The notes under the pieces: generated by a model
The model's database searches: none
What the model was told of the DNA's origin: nothing
Seen by the model: only the letters and a program-made list of their open reading frames with translations
Assembly: GCA_003105245.1 (NCBI GenBank)
Contig: PQAI01000259.1
Span: 1 to 6,114 of the forward strand
DNA from: Betaproteobacteria bacterium
GTDB lineage: Bacteria > Pseudomonadota > Gammaproteobacteria > Burkholderiales > Usitatibacteraceae
Reading direction: 5' to 3'
Length of the DNA: 6,114 nt
Part shown: positions 5,930 through 6,114 of the stretch, piece by piece
Position numbering within the stretch: position 1 is the first letter of the stretch
Layout: the number at the start of each line of letters is the position of its first letter
Translations under genes and position numbers: made by a program

Positions 5930-6114
5930 TCGCGCCGGGGGCGCGCCGTGCGGCCGCGATCGCGGCCGCGGCGCTCGCCCTCGCCGCGGGCGCGGCCGTC
6001 CTCGCCGGGCCTTCCTTGGGGCTCTTCTCCGGGTCGCGCCCGGCCTCCCTGGGCTTCTCCGGCGGGCGCTTCGCCCCAGGCGACTGGAGGCCCAACTGGG
6101 TCTCCTCGACCGCG
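5926..6114 (+). CDS. DUF1499-like membrane/exported protein, N-terminal part (cut by window edge)
   Basis: From GTG 5926-5928, overlapping the qor stop in GTGA, 63 codons run open to the right edge. The N-terminus has Arg7-Arg8 followed by an Ala/Leu-rich hydrophobic stretch (about 9-33), a signal peptide or membrane anchor without a visible lipobox cysteine. Next come SLGLFSGSRPASLGF (30-44), GGRFAPGDW (46-54) and RPNWVSS (55-61), which follow the order typical of DUF1499 proteins (LGLFSG.RP..LG...G.LAPC...PNCVSS). The two cysteines I recall in that pattern are Gly52 and Trp58 here. The overlapping start implies translational coupling to qor. The family has no settled function. Start and family are inferred from a short fragment. 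Confidence 0.65.
   Translation, partial: MIAPGARRAAAIAAAALALAAGAAVLAGPSLGLFSGSRPASLGFSGGRFAPGDWRPNWVSSTA

Overview
The window is GC-rich (G/C dominates every third codon position) and densely packed. It reads like a betaproteobacterial, probably Burkholderiales-type, chromosome. That placement is inferred from codon use, from protein resemblance recalled from memory, and from TAnAAT-type -10 boxes in otherwise GC-rich gaps; no taxonomic marker is present. The core is an oxalate catabolism locus.

Layout: 1-386 is the N-terminal part of a Crp/Fnr-family regulator on the minus strand, cut by the window edge. 387-559 is a divergent control region with a near-consensus FNR/DNR-type box (402-415), overlapping leftward and rightward -10 candidates, and a strong Shine-Dalgarno before the next gene. 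Then, all on the plus strand: oxalyl-CoA decarboxylase (oxc, 560-2332), formyl-CoA:oxalate CoA-transferase (frc, 2483-3754), a stand-alone formyltransferase/10-formyl-THF-hydrolase-like protein (3968-4900), a zeta-crystallin-type quinone oxidoreductase (4955-5929), and the start of a DUF1499-like membrane or exported protein (5926 to the edge) that overlaps the previous stop. No gene-free stretch exceeds 300 bases; the longest are 387-559 and 3755-3967.

How the genes fit together: Frc activates oxalate with CoA from formyl-CoA, giving oxalyl-CoA and formate. Oxc decarboxylates oxalyl-CoA back to formyl-CoA and CO2, so the pair runs a CoA-recycling oxalate-to-formate-plus-CO2 cycle. The third gene is a one-carbon formyl-group enzyme and may connect this formyl pool to folate or hydrolyse a formyl carrier. 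The oxidoreductase and DUF1499 protein may be co-transcribed but have no obvious step in the cycle.

The most unusual structure lies between genes. The oxc-frc gap holds a 32-position inverted repeat built of ACACAGAGG units, with a TAAAAT box in its loop. The frc-formyltransferase gap holds a perfect 43-bp inverted repeat built of four GCCGAT units per arm spaced about one helical turn apart. The two elements are unrelated in sequence. The control region also fits a specific model: an FNR-like site about 42 bp upstream of a predicted oxc start and inside the predicted leader of the divergent Crp/Fnr gene.
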